A stretch of DNA of 50,229 nucleotides from DASQUP01 sp035641235. Its GTDB lineage: Bacteria > Actinomycetota > CADDZG01 > WHSQ01. Each line of letters starts with the position of its first letter. Positions within the stretch are counted from its first letter, which is position 1. The translations under genes and the position numbers were made by a program. Positions 7,271 through 16,961 of this stretch are shown here, in pieces. The stretch is from NCBI GenBank assembly GCA_035641235.1, contig DASQUP010000046.1:1-50229 (forward strand), written 5' to 3'. Under the pieces are notes generated by a model. It worked only from the letters and a program-made list of their open reading frames with translations, was not told where the DNA came from and ran no database searches.

Positions 7271-8626
7271 TCAGGCGTCGAGCTCGGCGAAGGCTCTGAT
7301 CCACGCGACGGTGTACTCGATGATGTCGAGGAAGTCCGCGACGCGCACGTTCTCATTGGGCGCGTGGATGTTCGACTCCGGCCGGCAGACGCCCGCGGGA
7401 GAAACCACCGGTATGCCGAGCGTCCGCGCCACCGGGTACATCGGTCCGGTCCCGATCATCATCGGGGCCACCGACGCCGGCTGCGTAAATACTTCCCGGG
7501 CCGCCGAGATGGCCGCCCGGCCGACCAGCGAGTTACTTGGCGATCTCACCGGATGTTCCATCGAGAAATGGCTGATCTCGATGTCTGCGAATCCTCGTGA
7601 ATCGAGGTGCTTGCGAAGTTTTGCCACGATGTCGTTCGGGTCCTGGTCGGGAACGAGTCTCATGTCCAGCTTCGCCATTGCTTCCTTCGGGAGGACCGTC
7701 TTGGACGCGCCCGGAACGGTGAATCCCGCAACGATGCCTGCGATGTTGCAGGTGGGCTCGTAGTAGAAGCGGCGGACGAGCTCGACGCCCGTGGCGCCGC
7801 CCACAAACTCTTCCACCCCAAGCCTGGTCCTCTCAGCTTCCTCTTCGAACGGGAGCGCCTCGAGGAGTTCCATGTCCTCCTTCGAGGGCTCAACCACATC
7901 GTCGTAGAACCCGTCGATGAGCACCTTGCCGCTCGGATCGCGCAGCGTCATCAGGGCTTCGACGAGATGCCACACTGGACTCGGCGCGATGACCGCCACC
8001 GACGAGTGCTGGTCGTCGGCCAATCCTCGATGGACGAGCTCGACATAGGCGAGGCCTTTGGCTCCAAGGACGAGCTCCGGCCGGCCCACATGGTCGATGC
8101 CCGTGCCCTCCCAGATGCACCCGTCCGCAGCAAACCTCTCGCCATAACGGCTGACGAGGCCTTCGAAGGAGGACGAGCCGGTTTCCTCTTCACCCTCGAC
8201 CAGGAATCTGATCCGTACCGGCAGGTCTCCATAGACCTCCCGGTAGACGTCGAGAGCGGCGAGGCGGGCAACGAGGTCGCCCTTGTTGTCTGCCGCGCCG
8301 CGGGCGTAGAAGACGCCGTCGCGGACCTCGGGGCTGAACGGCTTGGACTCCCATAGCTCGATGGGGTCGACCGGCTGGACGTCGTAGTGGTCGTAGACGA
8401 GAACTGTGCGGCCGCCGGTTCCCAACTTCGCAAGCAGGGCGTCGGGCGCCGCCTCGAACGGCAGACGATGTACGCGGCCGCCGAGCTCGCCGAACCTGTT
8501 CTCCAGCCACTGCGCCATGCGCCCGAGATCGTCCGGCTGCCCGGCAAGCGATGGGATGGAACAGGCTTCGGTCAGCCAGCCGACGTAACGATCTGCGTTG
8601 CGCTCGACAAACTCACGTACGGACAA
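7271..8626 (-). CDS. M20 family metallopeptidase (dipeptidase)
   Basis: A 451-residue M20 peptidase. The first zinc ligand is in LVYDHYDVQP (HxD), the bridging Asp in YARGAADNKGD, the catalytic base in VEGEEETGS (EEE), and a small dimerisation domain lies in the middle. The layout and length match the M20A/CNDP-type dipeptidases, which cut short peptides or acylated amino acids in the cytoplasm with two metal ions. It is monocistronic; its upstream region carries a copy of the dispersed inverted repeat (8685-8727). Substrate is not predictable. Confidence 0.88.
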   Translation of the reverse strand: MSVREFVERNADRYVGWLTEACSIPSLAGQPDDLGRMAQWLENRFGELGGRVHRLPFEAAPDALLAKLGTGGRTVLVYDHYDVQPVDPIELWESKPFSPEVRDGVFYARGAADNKGDLVARLAALDVYREVYGDLPVRIRFLVEGEEETGSSSFEGLVSRYGERFAADGCIWEGTGIDHVGRPELVLGAKGLAYVELVHRGLADDQHSSVAVIAPSPVWHLVEALMTLRDPSGKVLIDGFYDDVVEPSKEDMELLEALPFEEEAERTRLGVEEFVGGATGVELVRRFYYEPTCNIAGIVAGFTVPGASKTVLPKEAMAKLDMRLVPDQDPNDIVAKLRKHLDSRGFADIEISHFSMEHPVRSPSNSLVGRAAISAAREVFTQPASVAPMMIGTGPMYPVARTLGIPVVSPAGVCRPESNIHAPNENVRVADFLDIIEYTVAWIRAFAELDA

Positions 8627-8684
8627 CGGGCCGCCTCCTCATTGATGCGGCCCGGAAGCCCTCCGAGCCGAGCGTCTGGCCGAA

Positions 8685-8727
8685 CTGTCTGCAAACTGTC
8701 ACGGTATGCATGACTGACGGCAGGCAG
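8685..8727. repeat. Dispersed inverted repeat, copy 1
   Basis: CTGTCTGC (8685-8692) pairs with GCAGGCAG (8720-8727) with one G-T wobble. The loop holds CTGTCACGGTATGCATGACT (8696-8715), which matches 18540-18559 upstream of ndk at 18 of 20 positions. It lies about 60 bp upstream of the M20 gene. Confidence 0.65.
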
Positions 8728-8746
8728 CCCGGCCAACCCCAGAGCG

Positions 8747-8828
8747 GGTGAAGGGAATCGAAGCGAGAACCGACGAGCGTGCCCGGGCCCGTCGATTCCC
8801 TTCACCGCGTCCGGCCTGACGGCCGGAC
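8747..8828. repeat. Copies of the tRNA-Gly 3' end and hairpins downstream of tRNA-Gly
   Basis: The 22-bp 3' end of tRNA-Gly (8833-8854) is repeated exactly at 8741-8762. An inverted copy of part of it lies at 8792-8806, so 8747-8761 and 8792-8806 form a perfect 15-bp stem with a 30-nt loop. Next to the tRNA a second perfect hairpin, GTCCGGCC / GGCCGGAC with a 4-nt loop (8809-8828), probably ends tRNA transcription. Confidence 0.75.
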
Positions 8829-8832
8829 CCGC

Positions 8833-8906
<74 letters not shown>

Positions 8907-8972
8907 CAAGCGCACAACGGCGCCATTAGAAGGTATCAGCCGCCGGACCTGTTCGTTCTGTCTAAGACTCCG

Positions 8973-9047
8973 TCGGGGCGGGCGGATTCGAACCGCCGAC
9001 CTCGTGCTCCCAAAGCACGCGCGCTAACCAAGCTGCGCTACGCCCCG
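8973..9047 (-). tRNA. tRNA-Pro (anticodon UGG)
   Basis: The reverse strand gives a 75-nt cloverleaf: acceptor CGGGGCG/CGCCCCG, D arm GTAGCGCAGCTTGGTTAGCG, anticodon stem CGTGC/GCACG around TTTGGGA (anticodon TGG), and T arm GGTTCGAATCC. Discriminator A; CCA is not encoded. It lies 67 bp upstream of tRNA-Gly on the same strand and may be co-transcribed with it. Confidence 0.95.
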
Positions 9048-9372
9048 GATCCCCAGAGCATCCCACGAGGCTGCCCTCGTCCGGGGACACCTTCCACTTT
9101 GTATATGTTCGTAGGGATCGCAGGTACGGGACAATTCATAGCGCGTGCGAGATCCCGGCGGCGGAGGCTTCATAATTGACTGGACAGTTAACTGTCGGCG
9201 GATATCCTTTGCGCTTCTGGTTGGGAGTCAGGGACCGTCATCCCCACTTTCGTCCGCCTAGCGCGGTTCCTGGCTCCCAACCCGGACATCCGCCCCCATC
9301 GGGCAACTGTCTGCTGTGATTTCTGGATGCCGGAGATGAGAACAGACAGTTCGGCACTAGGATCGACTTCCT
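9048..9372. promoter_or_regulatory. Structured 325-bp region upstream of tig
   Basis: No gene is seen. Three palindromic structures follow each other: the perfect palindrome GACAGTTAACTGTC (9183-9196), placed after a TTGACT box (9176-9181); a long stem 9219-9234 with 9267-9282 (16 bp, two wobbles, 32-nt loop); and AACTGTCTG/CAGACAGTT (9305-9313, 9343-9351), a copy of the dispersed inverted repeat ending 21 bp before the tig start. It probably holds the tig promoter and a structured leader. Confidence 0.6.
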
Positions 9373-10692
9373 ATGCAAACCACTGGAATTCAGACAACCG
9401 CAGAGCGGGTTCAGGAGCACCGCGTCAGGCTGCGCGTCGAGATGCCCGAGGAGGCACTACAGCCGGCCATCAACGCGGTCTACCGAGAGCTGGGCCAGCA
9501 GATAAAGGTCCCCGGCTTCCGTAAAGGAAAGGTGCCCCGCCAGATCATCGATTCCAGGGTCGGCGCCGACTACGTGCGAAACGAGGCCTTGAAAGAGGCC
9601 ATACCGGGCTTCTACCAGGAGGCGCTGGACGCCGAGGGGTTGGAGGCCATCGCCGCCCCGGAGATCGATCTCAAGGAGTCCGAACCCGGCGAGCCGGTCG
9701 TTTTCGAAGCCCTCGTCGACGTCCGCCCCGATGTGAAGGTCCCCGATCTGGACGCCATCACCGTCGAGGCCCCCACCGAAGAGGTCACCGACGACGACCT
9801 AAACGACCAGCTAGATCGCCTGAGGGACAGGTTCGCCGAACTCGAAACAATAGGGCGCGAGGTCAGGCGGGGCGACTTCGCCCTGATCGACATAAAGGGA
9901 TACAGACACGAGGAGCTGGTCGAGGGCGCCAGTGCACCCGACCTCCTCTATGAGGTCGGGTCGAGGTCGGGTCCGCCCAGGCTGGACGAGGAGCTCGAAG
10001 GAAACCGGCCCGGAGCCATCCTGAAGTTCAACGACGAGATTCGGTCGGGGGAGATGGCGGGCGAGGAGCTTTCGTTCACCGTCCTGCTCAAGGAGGTCAA
10101 GGCTAAGAAGCTCCCCGACCTGAACGACGATTTCGCCAAGACGGTCGGGGAGTTCGAGTCCCTCGACGAGCTGAAAGACGACCTCCGGTCTCGCCTTACC
10201 GATGTGAAAAAGCAAATGGCCGCTGAGGAGCTGCGTGCCCTGGTGCTCGATGAACTCGTCCGGGCCAGCGACCTGGACGCGCCCGAGAGGCTGGTCGAGC
10301 ACGAATTCGAGCACCGCCTGGCGCACTTTGAGGAAGACCTGACTAATGCGAGCCTGACGATGGCCGACTACCTCAAACAAGCAGGCCTGACCGAGCTCGA
10401 GCTGCGTAAGGACATGAGGGACAACGCTTTGAGGTCGGTGAAGGCCGAATTGCTCCTGGAACAGGTCGCCAGGGACAAAGAATTCTCGATCGAGCAGGAC
10501 GATATCGGTCGTGAAATCGCCTACACGGCCGCCCGGACGGGATCCGATCCCGGGGAGCTTGCGAAACAATTGGTCGCTTCTGGGCGTTTGGGATCAGTAG
10601 CAGCCGATATCATGCGTCGCAAGGCCCTTGACTACGTGGTCGAGCACGTCAACCTGACTGGAAGAAGGGCCGAAGTAGAAGAAGGCGAGTGA
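9373..10692 (+). CDS. tig: Trigger factor (ribosome-bound chaperone, peptidyl-prolyl isomerase)
   Basis: A 439-residue protein with the three trigger factor regions: N-terminal ribosome-binding domain with the signature GFRKGKVPR (about residues 51-59), a central FKBP-like PPIase domain (about 150-240, VRRGDFALIDIKGY onward) and a long helical C-terminal chaperone domain. It binds ribosomal protein uL23 near the exit tunnel and shields nascent chains. It begins the conserved tig-clpP-clpX cluster; clpP follows after 52 bp. The acidic C-terminal end is usual. Start at ATG 9373. Confidence 0.97.
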   Translation: MQTTGIQTTAERVQEHRVRLRVEMPEEALQPAINAVYRELGQQIKVPGFRKGKVPRQIIDSRVGADYVRNEALKEAIPGFYQEALDAEGLEAIAAPEIDLKESEPGEPVVFEALVDVRPDVKVPDLDAITVEAPTEEVTDDDLNDQLDRLRDRFAELETIGREVRRGDFALIDIKGYRHEELVEGASAPDLLYEVGSRSGPPRLDEELEGNRPGAILKFNDEIRSGEMAGEELSFTVLLKEVKAKKLPDLNDDFAKTVGEFESLDELKDDLRSRLTDVKKQMAAEELRALVLDELVRASDLDAPERLVEHEFEHRLAHFEEDLTNASLTMADYLKQAGLTELELRKDMRDNALRSVKAELLLEQVARDKEFSIEQDDIGREIAYTAARTGSDPGELAKQLVASGRLGSVAADIMRRKALDYVVEHVNLTGRRAEVEEGE

Positions 10693-10744
10693 TCTCGGCG
10701 GCCTCGCTAGCACCTACAACAAGAGAGAGGCTGAATCTCACAAA

Positions 10745-11458
10745 ATGGATCCAGTGGATCGCTACCACAACTACTTGGTTCCCATGGTGGTCGAACAGAC
10801 GAGCCGCGGGGAGCGGGCCTTTGACATCTACTCCCGGCTCCTCAAAGAGCGCATCGTTTTCCTGGGTACTCCCGTCGACGATCAGGTTGCCAACCTCATC
10901 GTTGCTCAACTTCTACATTTGGAATCAGAGGACCCAGAAAAGGACATCAACATCTACATCAACTCGCCCGGTGGAATGGTGTACGCCGGTCTCGCCATTT
11001 ACGACACGATGCAGTACATCAAGCCTGATGTCTCGACCATCTGTGTCGGTATGGCGATGTCGATGGGTGCGGTTCTCCTCACGGGTGGAGCGAAGGGGAA
11101 GCGGTTTGCACTACCCAACGCGAAGATCATGATTCATCAGGGATCTGCAGGTTTCCAGGGAACACCAACGGACATCGAAATCCACGCGCGCGAGGTCCTG
11201 TCCCTTCGCCGGAAGATGGCGGAGATCATCGCCTACCACACGGGGCAACCCGTTGAGCAGGTCGAGAAGGACATCGATCGCGATCGGTTCATGACCGCGG
11301 CTGAGGCGCAGGCCTACGGTATTATCGACGACACGATTACAAGCAGAGTCGAGCTTCCGTCGGGGGACGGGGCACTGACAAGGGGTGGTCCACAGGCCAT
11401 CCCCGAACCGCACAACGAGACTTCTCCGTCCGAGAAGCCGAGCGCCAGGGGGGATTGA
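10745..11458 (+). CDS. clpP: ATP-dependent Clp protease proteolytic subunit
   Basis: A 237-residue ClpP. The catalytic serine lies in GMAMSMGA and the histidine in KIMIHQGSAGF; the aspartate follows in the DRDRFMTAAEAQAYGIID segment. The residue before the serine is Met rather than the common Ala, a variant I associate with ClpP of Deinococcus-Thermus and Chloroflexota. The last 40 residues form a polar, Pro/Ser-rich tail beyond the usual length. ClpP forms a barrel of two heptamers that works with ClpX, encoded 3 bp downstream. Many Actinomycetota have two adjacent clpP genes; here there is one. Confidence 0.97.
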   Translation: MDPVDRYHNYLVPMVVEQTSRGERAFDIYSRLLKERIVFLGTPVDDQVANLIVAQLLHLESEDPEKDINIYINSPGGMVYAGLAIYDTMQYIKPDVSTICVGMAMSMGAVLLTGGAKGKRFALPNAKIMIHQGSAGFQGTPTDIEIHAREVLSLRRKMAEIIAYHTGQPVEQVEKDIDRDRFMTAAEAQAYGIIDDTITSRVELPSGDGALTRGGPQAIPEPHNETSPSEKPSARGD

Positions 11459-11461
11459 CGG

Positions 11462-12739
11462 GTGCCGAAATTCGGTGATGGTGGCGACCTGCTGAAGTGT
11501 TCCTTCTGCGGGAAATCACAGAAGCAGGTCAAGAAGCTCATCGCCGGACCCGGCGTCTATATCTGTGACGAGTGCATCGATCTCTGCAACGAGATCATCG
11601 AGGAAGAACTCGCAGAAACTCCCGAACTGAAGCTCGAGGATCTCCCCAAGCCGAAGGAGATCTACGAGTTCCTCAACGACTACATAGTCGGCCAGGAGCA
11701 AGCTAAGAAGGTCCTGAGCGTCGCGGTTTACAACCACTACAAGCGGATTCAAGTTGGCTCTCGTCAGGACGGCGACGTCGAGCTGGCGAAGTCGAACATT
11801 TTGCTGCTTGGACCCACCGGCTGCGGTAAGACCCTGCTTGCGCAGACGCTGGCGCGAATGCTCAACGTCCCGTTCGCTATTGCGGATGCGACCGCCCTCA
11901 CCGAAGCCGGCTACGTCGGTGAAGATGTCGAAAACATCCTGTTGAAACTGATCCAGGCTGCCGACTACGACGTCAAGCGGGCAGAGACCGGAATCATCTA
12001 CATCGACGAAGTCGACAAGATCGCTCGCAAGAGCGAGAACCCGTCCATCACTCGAGATGTGTCGGGCGAGGGAGTGCAACAGGCACTGCTGAAGATTCTG
12101 GAAGGGACGACCGCAAGCGTTCCACCACAGGGTGGCCGCAAGCATCCCCATCAGGAATTCATCCAGATCGATACGACTAATGTGCTGTTCATTTGTGGAG
12201 GTGCTTTCGCCGGCCTCGAGAAGCTGATCGAGGGACGGATTGGACGCAAGGGCATCGGCTTCGGCGCAGATGTCCGAAAACTCGAGGAAAAGGACGTCGG
12301 CGGAATCCTGAGCCACGTGCTTCCGGAGGACCTCCTCAGGTACGGCCTCATCCCGGAGTTCGTGGGACGCCTGCCGGTGATCACTCATGTGCACAACCTC
12401 GACACGGACGCGCTGGTCAAGATCCTCACAGAGCCGAAGAATGCGTTCATCAAGCAATACCGGAAGTTCTTTGAGTTCGACGGCGTCGAGCTCGAGTTCA
12501 CCGACGATGCTCTGGAGGCCGTGGCGGAGCAGTCCATGCTTCGGGGGACGGGCGCCCGCGGACTGCGTGCGATCCTCGAAGAGGTTCTACTCAACGTCAT
12601 GTACGACTTGCCGAGTGAGGAAGACGTCGGCAAGTGCATCATCAACCGCGACGTTGTGCTCGAACGAGTAAACCCGACGCTGGTACCCCGCGCCAAGGAG
12701 CGTGCGGAGCGGCCGGCTCGTGGCGAACGCTCGGCGTAA
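11462..12739 (+). CDS. clpX: ATP-dependent Clp protease ATP-binding subunit ClpX
   Basis: A 425-residue AAA+ unfoldase. The N-terminal zinc finger has C13, C16, C35 and C38; Walker A GPTGCGKT is near residue 117; Walker B is IIYIDEVDKI; the RKSENPSITRDVSGEGVQQALLK segment and the IGF-type loop (RIGRKGIGFGAD) that docks on ClpP are present. It unfolds tagged substrates and feeds them into ClpP. The start is GTG 11462, 3 bp after clpP, so the two are co-translated. A hairpin at 12773-12801 follows. Confidence 0.97.
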   Translation: MPKFGDGGDLLKCSFCGKSQKQVKKLIAGPGVYICDECIDLCNEIIEEELAETPELKLEDLPKPKEIYEFLNDYIVGQEQAKKVLSVAVYNHYKRIQVGSRQDGDVELAKSNILLLGPTGCGKTLLAQTLARMLNVPFAIADATALTEAGYVGEDVENILLKLIQAADYDVKRAETGIIYIDEVDKIARKSENPSITRDVSGEGVQQALLKILEGTTASVPPQGGRKHPHQEFIQIDTTNVLFICGGAFAGLEKLIEGRIGRKGIGFGADVRKLEEKDVGGILSHVLPEDLLRYGLIPEFVGRLPVITHVHNLDTDALVKILTEPKNAFIKQYRKFFEFDGVELEFTDDALEAVAEQSMLRGTGARGLRAILEEVLLNVMYDLPSEEDVGKCIINRDVVLERVNPTLVPRAKERAERPARGERSA

Positions 12740-12772
12740 GCGACTACCCATCCGCACAACTCCTTGGCACAC

Positions 12773-12801
12773 GGGGCTTCCGCGCGTGCTTTGGAGGCCC
12801 C
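12773..12801 (+). terminator. Hairpin after clpX
   Basis: GGGGCTTCC (12773-12781) pairs with GGAGGCCCC (12793-12801) with one wobble and an 11-nt loop, 34 bp after the clpX stop. The following bases are only moderately T-rich, so it may be a weak terminator. Confidence 0.45.
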
Positions 12802-12838
12802 GCCTTGGATTGCTCTTCAGTAACGTGTTAGGAGATTC

Positions 12839-14416
12839 ATGGTGAAGGCCAAAGTCGTTGGGATAGTCGTTGCAGTTGCGATGGTCGCCGGAGTCGCCGC
12901 GTGGGCAATCGTCGATGGCTTCATGGGCCCGAGCAACGACTCTGCCGTCGAAATCGCACCTGCCGACTCGTTCGTCTATGCGAACGTTTGGCTCAATCCA
13001 TCGCGTAACCAAAAGAGTGCGATCCGCGATCTGCTAGAGAAGTTCGACAAGGCGCCCACAACCGATGAGGCGAAGGGTGCCCTGGTGGACTTCATCGACG
13101 GCGCCCTCTCTGAAACTGGGGCAACCTTCGAGGAAGATATCGAACCGTGGCTGGGCCGGCAGGCAGCGTTCTACGCGTCCGACGTCGAGGCGGCACAGCC
13201 GACCCTCGCCGCTCTGATCGCGACCGAGGACCGGAACGCGACGCAGGAGATGATCGACGAGTTCGATGAGCGCGAGAACAACGAGACCGAACCAAAGTCC
13301 TACAAGGGCGTCGACTACAACTACTACGCCGACGATCAGGTAGCGAGCGGATTCATCGGAGACTTCTGGGTTTTCGGAACCGAATCCGGCTTCAGGGCTT
13401 CGGTCGACGCGTCTGAGGGAGAGTCGCTTGCCGGCAATGCCCGATACGAACGGGCCGCCGGCCGCCTGTCCGACGACCATCTCGCCCTCTTCTACTTCGA
13501 TCCCGGCCGGTTGTTCGAGATCGCCGAAGCTTCTGGGGATCTGACATCGGAGGACCTCGCAAACATCCGCTCACTCACAGGCGAGGACGGAGGTGAACCT
13601 GCGGCCGCCATCATCGCCGTCACATCTGAGGGTGCGTTCTTCGAGGCCGCTGCTCCGCTGTCCGAAGCATTGAGGGATCAGCTCGGCAACCTTACGGATC
13701 CGGGTCTGCTCCCGGCGCTACCCGGAGATTCGTGGCTGGCTCTCGGGGCTGGGGACCTCGGCGCATCCATCAACCGCTTCCTAGATCAGCTCGGGAGCGC
13801 CGGAATACCTGGGTTCGATCTGGAAACCCTCCGACGGCAGTTCTCCGCCGAAACCGGCCTCGATTTCCAGGCGGATCTCCTGGACTGGATGGGCGACGCT
13901 GGAGTATTCGTCGAGGGGACAGGGCTTCTCACGATCGGTGGAGGCGCGGTCATCGAGACCCTCGACGCGAACCGATCGAGGGAGACAGTTGACGCGTTGG
14001 GTCGCCTGCTGCTCCGAGAGGGTGCCCCCATCACACCTTCTGTTATCGAGGGACACGAAGGCTTTGCCATCGAGATACCGGGCTCCCCGCAGCCGATCAA
14101 CGTCCTCGCGGGGGATGAGAAGGTAGTTATTGCGTTCGGTGCAACTGCAACCTCGAACGCGATCGATCCCGATAACTCCCTTTCGGGTACTGACGCGTTT
14201 CAGCGAGCGACCGATTCGCTCGGAGATGGCTACAACACAAGTTTCTTCTTGGATGTGGACGCGGTCGTTTCTCTAGCCGAGTCGCTCGGTGCCGGAAGCG
14301 ACGAGACCTATCAGAACGACGTCAAGCCGTGGCTCGATCCGCTGTCGCACGTCGTATTCGGAACTAAGCTCGACGGCGAGGTCAGTGTTCAAAAGTTCGT
14401 GATTGGAGCGCAGTGA
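12839..14416 (+). CDS. DUF3352 domain-containing membrane-anchored protein
   Basis: A 525-residue protein with one N-terminal membrane segment (about residues 6-24) and a large exported part. The body has the DUF3352 layout: an early APADSFVYANVWLNPS motif, AAFYASD and VFGTESGFRASVDA segments, and a second half that repeats the theme (WLALGAGDLGASINRFLDQL). No catalytic motif is visible. Family members are common in Actinomycetota and Cyanobacteria without established function. It starts after AGGAG and overlaps valS by GTGA, so it is translated together with valS; the link may be only transcriptional. Confidence 0.75.
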   Translation: MVKAKVVGIVVAVAMVAGVAAWAIVDGFMGPSNDSAVEIAPADSFVYANVWLNPSRNQKSAIRDLLEKFDKAPTTDEAKGALVDFIDGALSETGATFEEDIEPWLGRQAAFYASDVEAAQPTLAALIATEDRNATQEMIDEFDERENNETEPKSYKGVDYNYYADDQVASGFIGDFWVFGTESGFRASVDASEGESLAGNARYERAAGRLSDDHLALFYFDPGRLFEIAEASGDLTSEDLANIRSLTGEDGGEPAAAIIAVTSEGAFFEAAAPLSEALRDQLGNLTDPGLLPALPGDSWLALGAGDLGASINRFLDQLGSAGIPGFDLETLRRQFSAETGLDFQADLLDWMGDAGVFVEGTGLLTIGGGAVIETLDANRSRETVDALGRLLLREGAPITPSVIEGHEGFAIEIPGSPQPINVLAGDEKVVIAFGATATSNAIDPDNSLSGTDAFQRATDSLGDGYNTSFFLDVDAVVSLAESLGAGSDETYQNDVKPWLDPLSHVVFGTKLDGEVSVQKFVIGAQ

Positions 14417-16956
14417 GCAAGAGAGACAGCGGTACGGCGGAGATGGAGGCACGCTGGCGCGCCTTCTGGGAGGATTCAGGCGTCTACCGGTACGACCCCA
14501 CTCGGGGGCGCGCCGAGACGTTTGTCGTGGACACTCCGCCGCCGACCGTAAGCGGCTCCCTACACGTCGGCCACGTCTTCTCGTACACGCACACGGATCT
14601 GATGGTGCGCTACCGGCGCATGCTCGGAGACAACATCTATTACCCGATGGGCTGGGACGACAACGGCCTCCCAACGGAGCGCCGTGTCCAAAACATCTTC
14701 AGTGTGCGGTGCGATCCGTCCATCCCGTACGACCCGGACCTCGATCTCGAGTTCGGGCGCGAGGGCGACGTCATCGCCGTTTCGCGCAAGAACTTCATCG
14801 AGATGTGCGATCAAGTGGTCGAAGAAGACGAGAAGCAGTTCATGGCGACATTCCAGCGGCTCGCACTCTCGGTCGACTGGGACGAGACGTACGCGACCAT
14901 CGACGAACGGAGCCGGCGCGTGAGCCAGGCTTCGTTCCTCAACCTCATCCGCAAGGGCGAAGCGGAGCTCCGTGAGGCGCCCACCATGTGGGACGTGGAC
15001 TTTGGGTCGGCGGTCGCTCAGGCCGAGGTAGAGGATCGCGAACGGCAGGGAGCGTTTCATCGCATCCGGTTCGATGTGGAGGACGGCGGGGACTTCGTCA
15101 TCGCAACCACTCGGCCCGAGCTGCTCCCGGCGTGTATTGCGGTTATCGCCCATCCGGATGACGCTCGCTTCAAAGGTTTGTTCGGCAAACGCGCTACAAC
15201 GCCCCTCTTCAGAGCACCGGTTCCGATCGTTGCTCACGAGCAGGCCGATCCTGAGAAGGGGACCGGCATCATGATGGTGTGCACGTTCGGCGACTCATTG
15301 GACGTGGAGCGGTGGCGCGAGCTGAAAGTCCCCGCGCGCGAGGTCGTCGGGCGCGACGGTCGGATAGTGCCGGCCGAGTGGGGCCGGGATCACTGGGTCA
15401 CCCTCGATTCAGACTCGGCCGGGCGCAACTACAAGGAACTGGTTGGGCTGACCGTCAACCAGGCGCGCCGGCGTATCGTCGAACTTCTCGGAGATGCGGG
15501 TGCCCTGGACGGCGACCCCGAGCCGACGAGGCAGTTCATCAAGTTCTACGAGAGGGGCGAGCGGCCGCTCGAGTTCGTTGTAACGCGCCAGTGGTTCGTC
15601 AAGGTCATGGACAAGAAAGAGCAGCTAGTCGAGCAGGGCCGCAAGATCAAGTGGCACCCGGACTTCTTCTTCAACCGCTACAAGGATTGGGTAGAAGGTC
15701 TCAATCAGGATTGGTGCATCAGCCGTCAGAGGTACTTCGGCGTTCCCTTCCCAGTCTGGTACAGGGTTCGAGAGGACGGCACGACGGACTTCAACGACAT
15801 GATTCTTCCGGCGTTCGAGGATCTCCCGGTCGATCCGTCGGCCGAGGAACCGCCCGGGTATTCGCCGGAACAGCGCGGCGCGCCGGGAGGTTTTGTCGGA
15901 GACCCAGATGTGTTGGATACCTGGGGGACGTCGTCACTGACGCCGCTCATCCTGACGGGATGGCCGGAGGACAAGGAGCGTTTCGAGTCGCTGTATCCGA
16001 GCGATCTGAGGCCTCAGTCACACGACATCATCCGGACTTGGGCCTTCTACACCATTACTCGTTCTCTGCTCGAGGATGGATCGATCCCTTGGAGGCATGT
16101 CACGATCAGCGGGTGGATCCTCGATCCCGATCGCAAGAAGATGTCCAAGTCCCGGGGTAACGTCGTCGTCCCCACAGCGATATTCGATGAGTACGGGTCC
16201 GATGCGGTCCGGTACTGGGCCTCATCGGCTCGCCTAGGGGTCGACACCGCATTTGATCCGAAGGTGTTCCGGGAAGGAAAACGCCTCGTCACAAAAATCC
16301 GAAACGCCGCCCGTCTCATCAAGGGATACGAGGGCGAGTCCGGTTCGTTGAACAATCCTCTGGACCGCGCGCTCGTCGCGCGGCTGCGCGCCCTCGTGGC
16401 GGAGGTGACGCAGCGGTGGGAGGAGTGGGACCACGCGAGCGCGCTCGCCGCCACCGAGACTTGGTTCTGGTCCGACCTGTGCGACAACTATCTCGAGTTG
16501 TCCAAGTCGCGGGCCTACGAGGCCGATGGATCGGCATTGACGGCGCTGCGTGCCGCTCTGGATGTTGTTCTTCGACTCTTCGCGCCGGTCGTGCCGTACG
16601 TGACGGAAGAAGTCTTCAACTCCGAGAGAACCAAGCCGGAGTCCATCCATCGCGCCTCCTGGCCGGATGCGGCGGAGCTCCCCGAGGCTGAGGACGATGG
16701 ATGTTTTGACGCGGCGGTCGAGCTGCTGACGCAGATCCGCCGAGTCAAGTCCGAAGCCAAAGTCTCGCTGCGCTTTCCGATCGATCGGCTCGCGGTCTCG
16801 GGCCCCAAGGCATCGATCCAACTGCTGGAGACCGTCATCGACGACGTCAAGTCGACGGTGAACGTGAAGTCGCACGAACTCGTCGCTGATGACTCGCTCG
16901 AGGCGCTGGCCGTCGATGTCGCTCTCGGCGAGCCCGAAGAAGCCGGAGCGCGGTAG
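14413..16956 (+). CDS. valS: Valyl-tRNA synthetase
   Basis: An 847-residue class Ia synthetase, shorter than the 880-950 of E. coli-type enzymes. HIGH motif is HVGH (51-54) and KMSKS is at 576-580. The sequence GWDDNGLPTERRVQN after the HIGH region marks the variant ValS group with this motif rather than the common DHAGIATQ. The editing (CP1) domain lies at about 190-330 and the anticodon-binding helical domain follows KMSKS. The C-terminal coiled coil typical of long ValS is short or absent. GTG start overlaps the DUF3352 stop; folC follows after 5 bp. Confidence 0.93.
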   Translation: MSKRDSGTAEMEARWRAFWEDSGVYRYDPTRGRAETFVVDTPPPTVSGSLHVGHVFSYTHTDLMVRYRRMLGDNIYYPMGWDDNGLPTERRVQNIFSVRCDPSIPYDPDLDLEFGREGDVIAVSRKNFIEMCDQVVEEDEKQFMATFQRLALSVDWDETYATIDERSRRVSQASFLNLIRKGEAELREAPTMWDVDFGSAVAQAEVEDRERQGAFHRIRFDVEDGGDFVIATTRPELLPACIAVIAHPDDARFKGLFGKRATTPLFRAPVPIVAHEQADPEKGTGIMMVCTFGDSLDVERWRELKVPAREVVGRDGRIVPAEWGRDHWVTLDSDSAGRNYKELVGLTVNQARRRIVELLGDAGALDGDPEPTRQFIKFYERGERPLEFVVTRQWFVKVMDKKEQLVEQGRKIKWHPDFFFNRYKDWVEGLNQDWCISRQRYFGVPFPVWYRVREDGTTDFNDMILPAFEDLPVDPSAEEPPGYSPEQRGAPGGFVGDPDVLDTWGTSSLTPLILTGWPEDKERFESLYPSDLRPQSHDIIRTWAFYTITRSLLEDGSIPWRHVTISGWILDPDRKKMSKSRGNVVVPTAIFDEYGSDAVRYWASSARLGVDTAFDPKVFREGKRLVTKIRNAARLIKGYEGESGSLNNPLDRALVARLRALVAEVTQRWEEWDHASALAATETWFWSDLCDNYLELSKSRAYEADGSALTALRAALDVVLRLFAPVVPYVTEEVFNSERTKPESIHRASWPDAAELPEAEDDGCFDAAVELLTQIRRVKSEAKVSLRFPIDRLAVSGPKASIQLLETVIDDVKSTVNVKSHELVADDSLEALAVDVALGEPEEAGAR

Positions 16957-16961
16957 CCGGC

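Noticed and set aside
7607..8356. A 249-codon plus-strand frame opposite the M20 peptidase
   Set aside because: The M20 motifs on the minus strand are complete and the plus-strand product shows no recognised feature.
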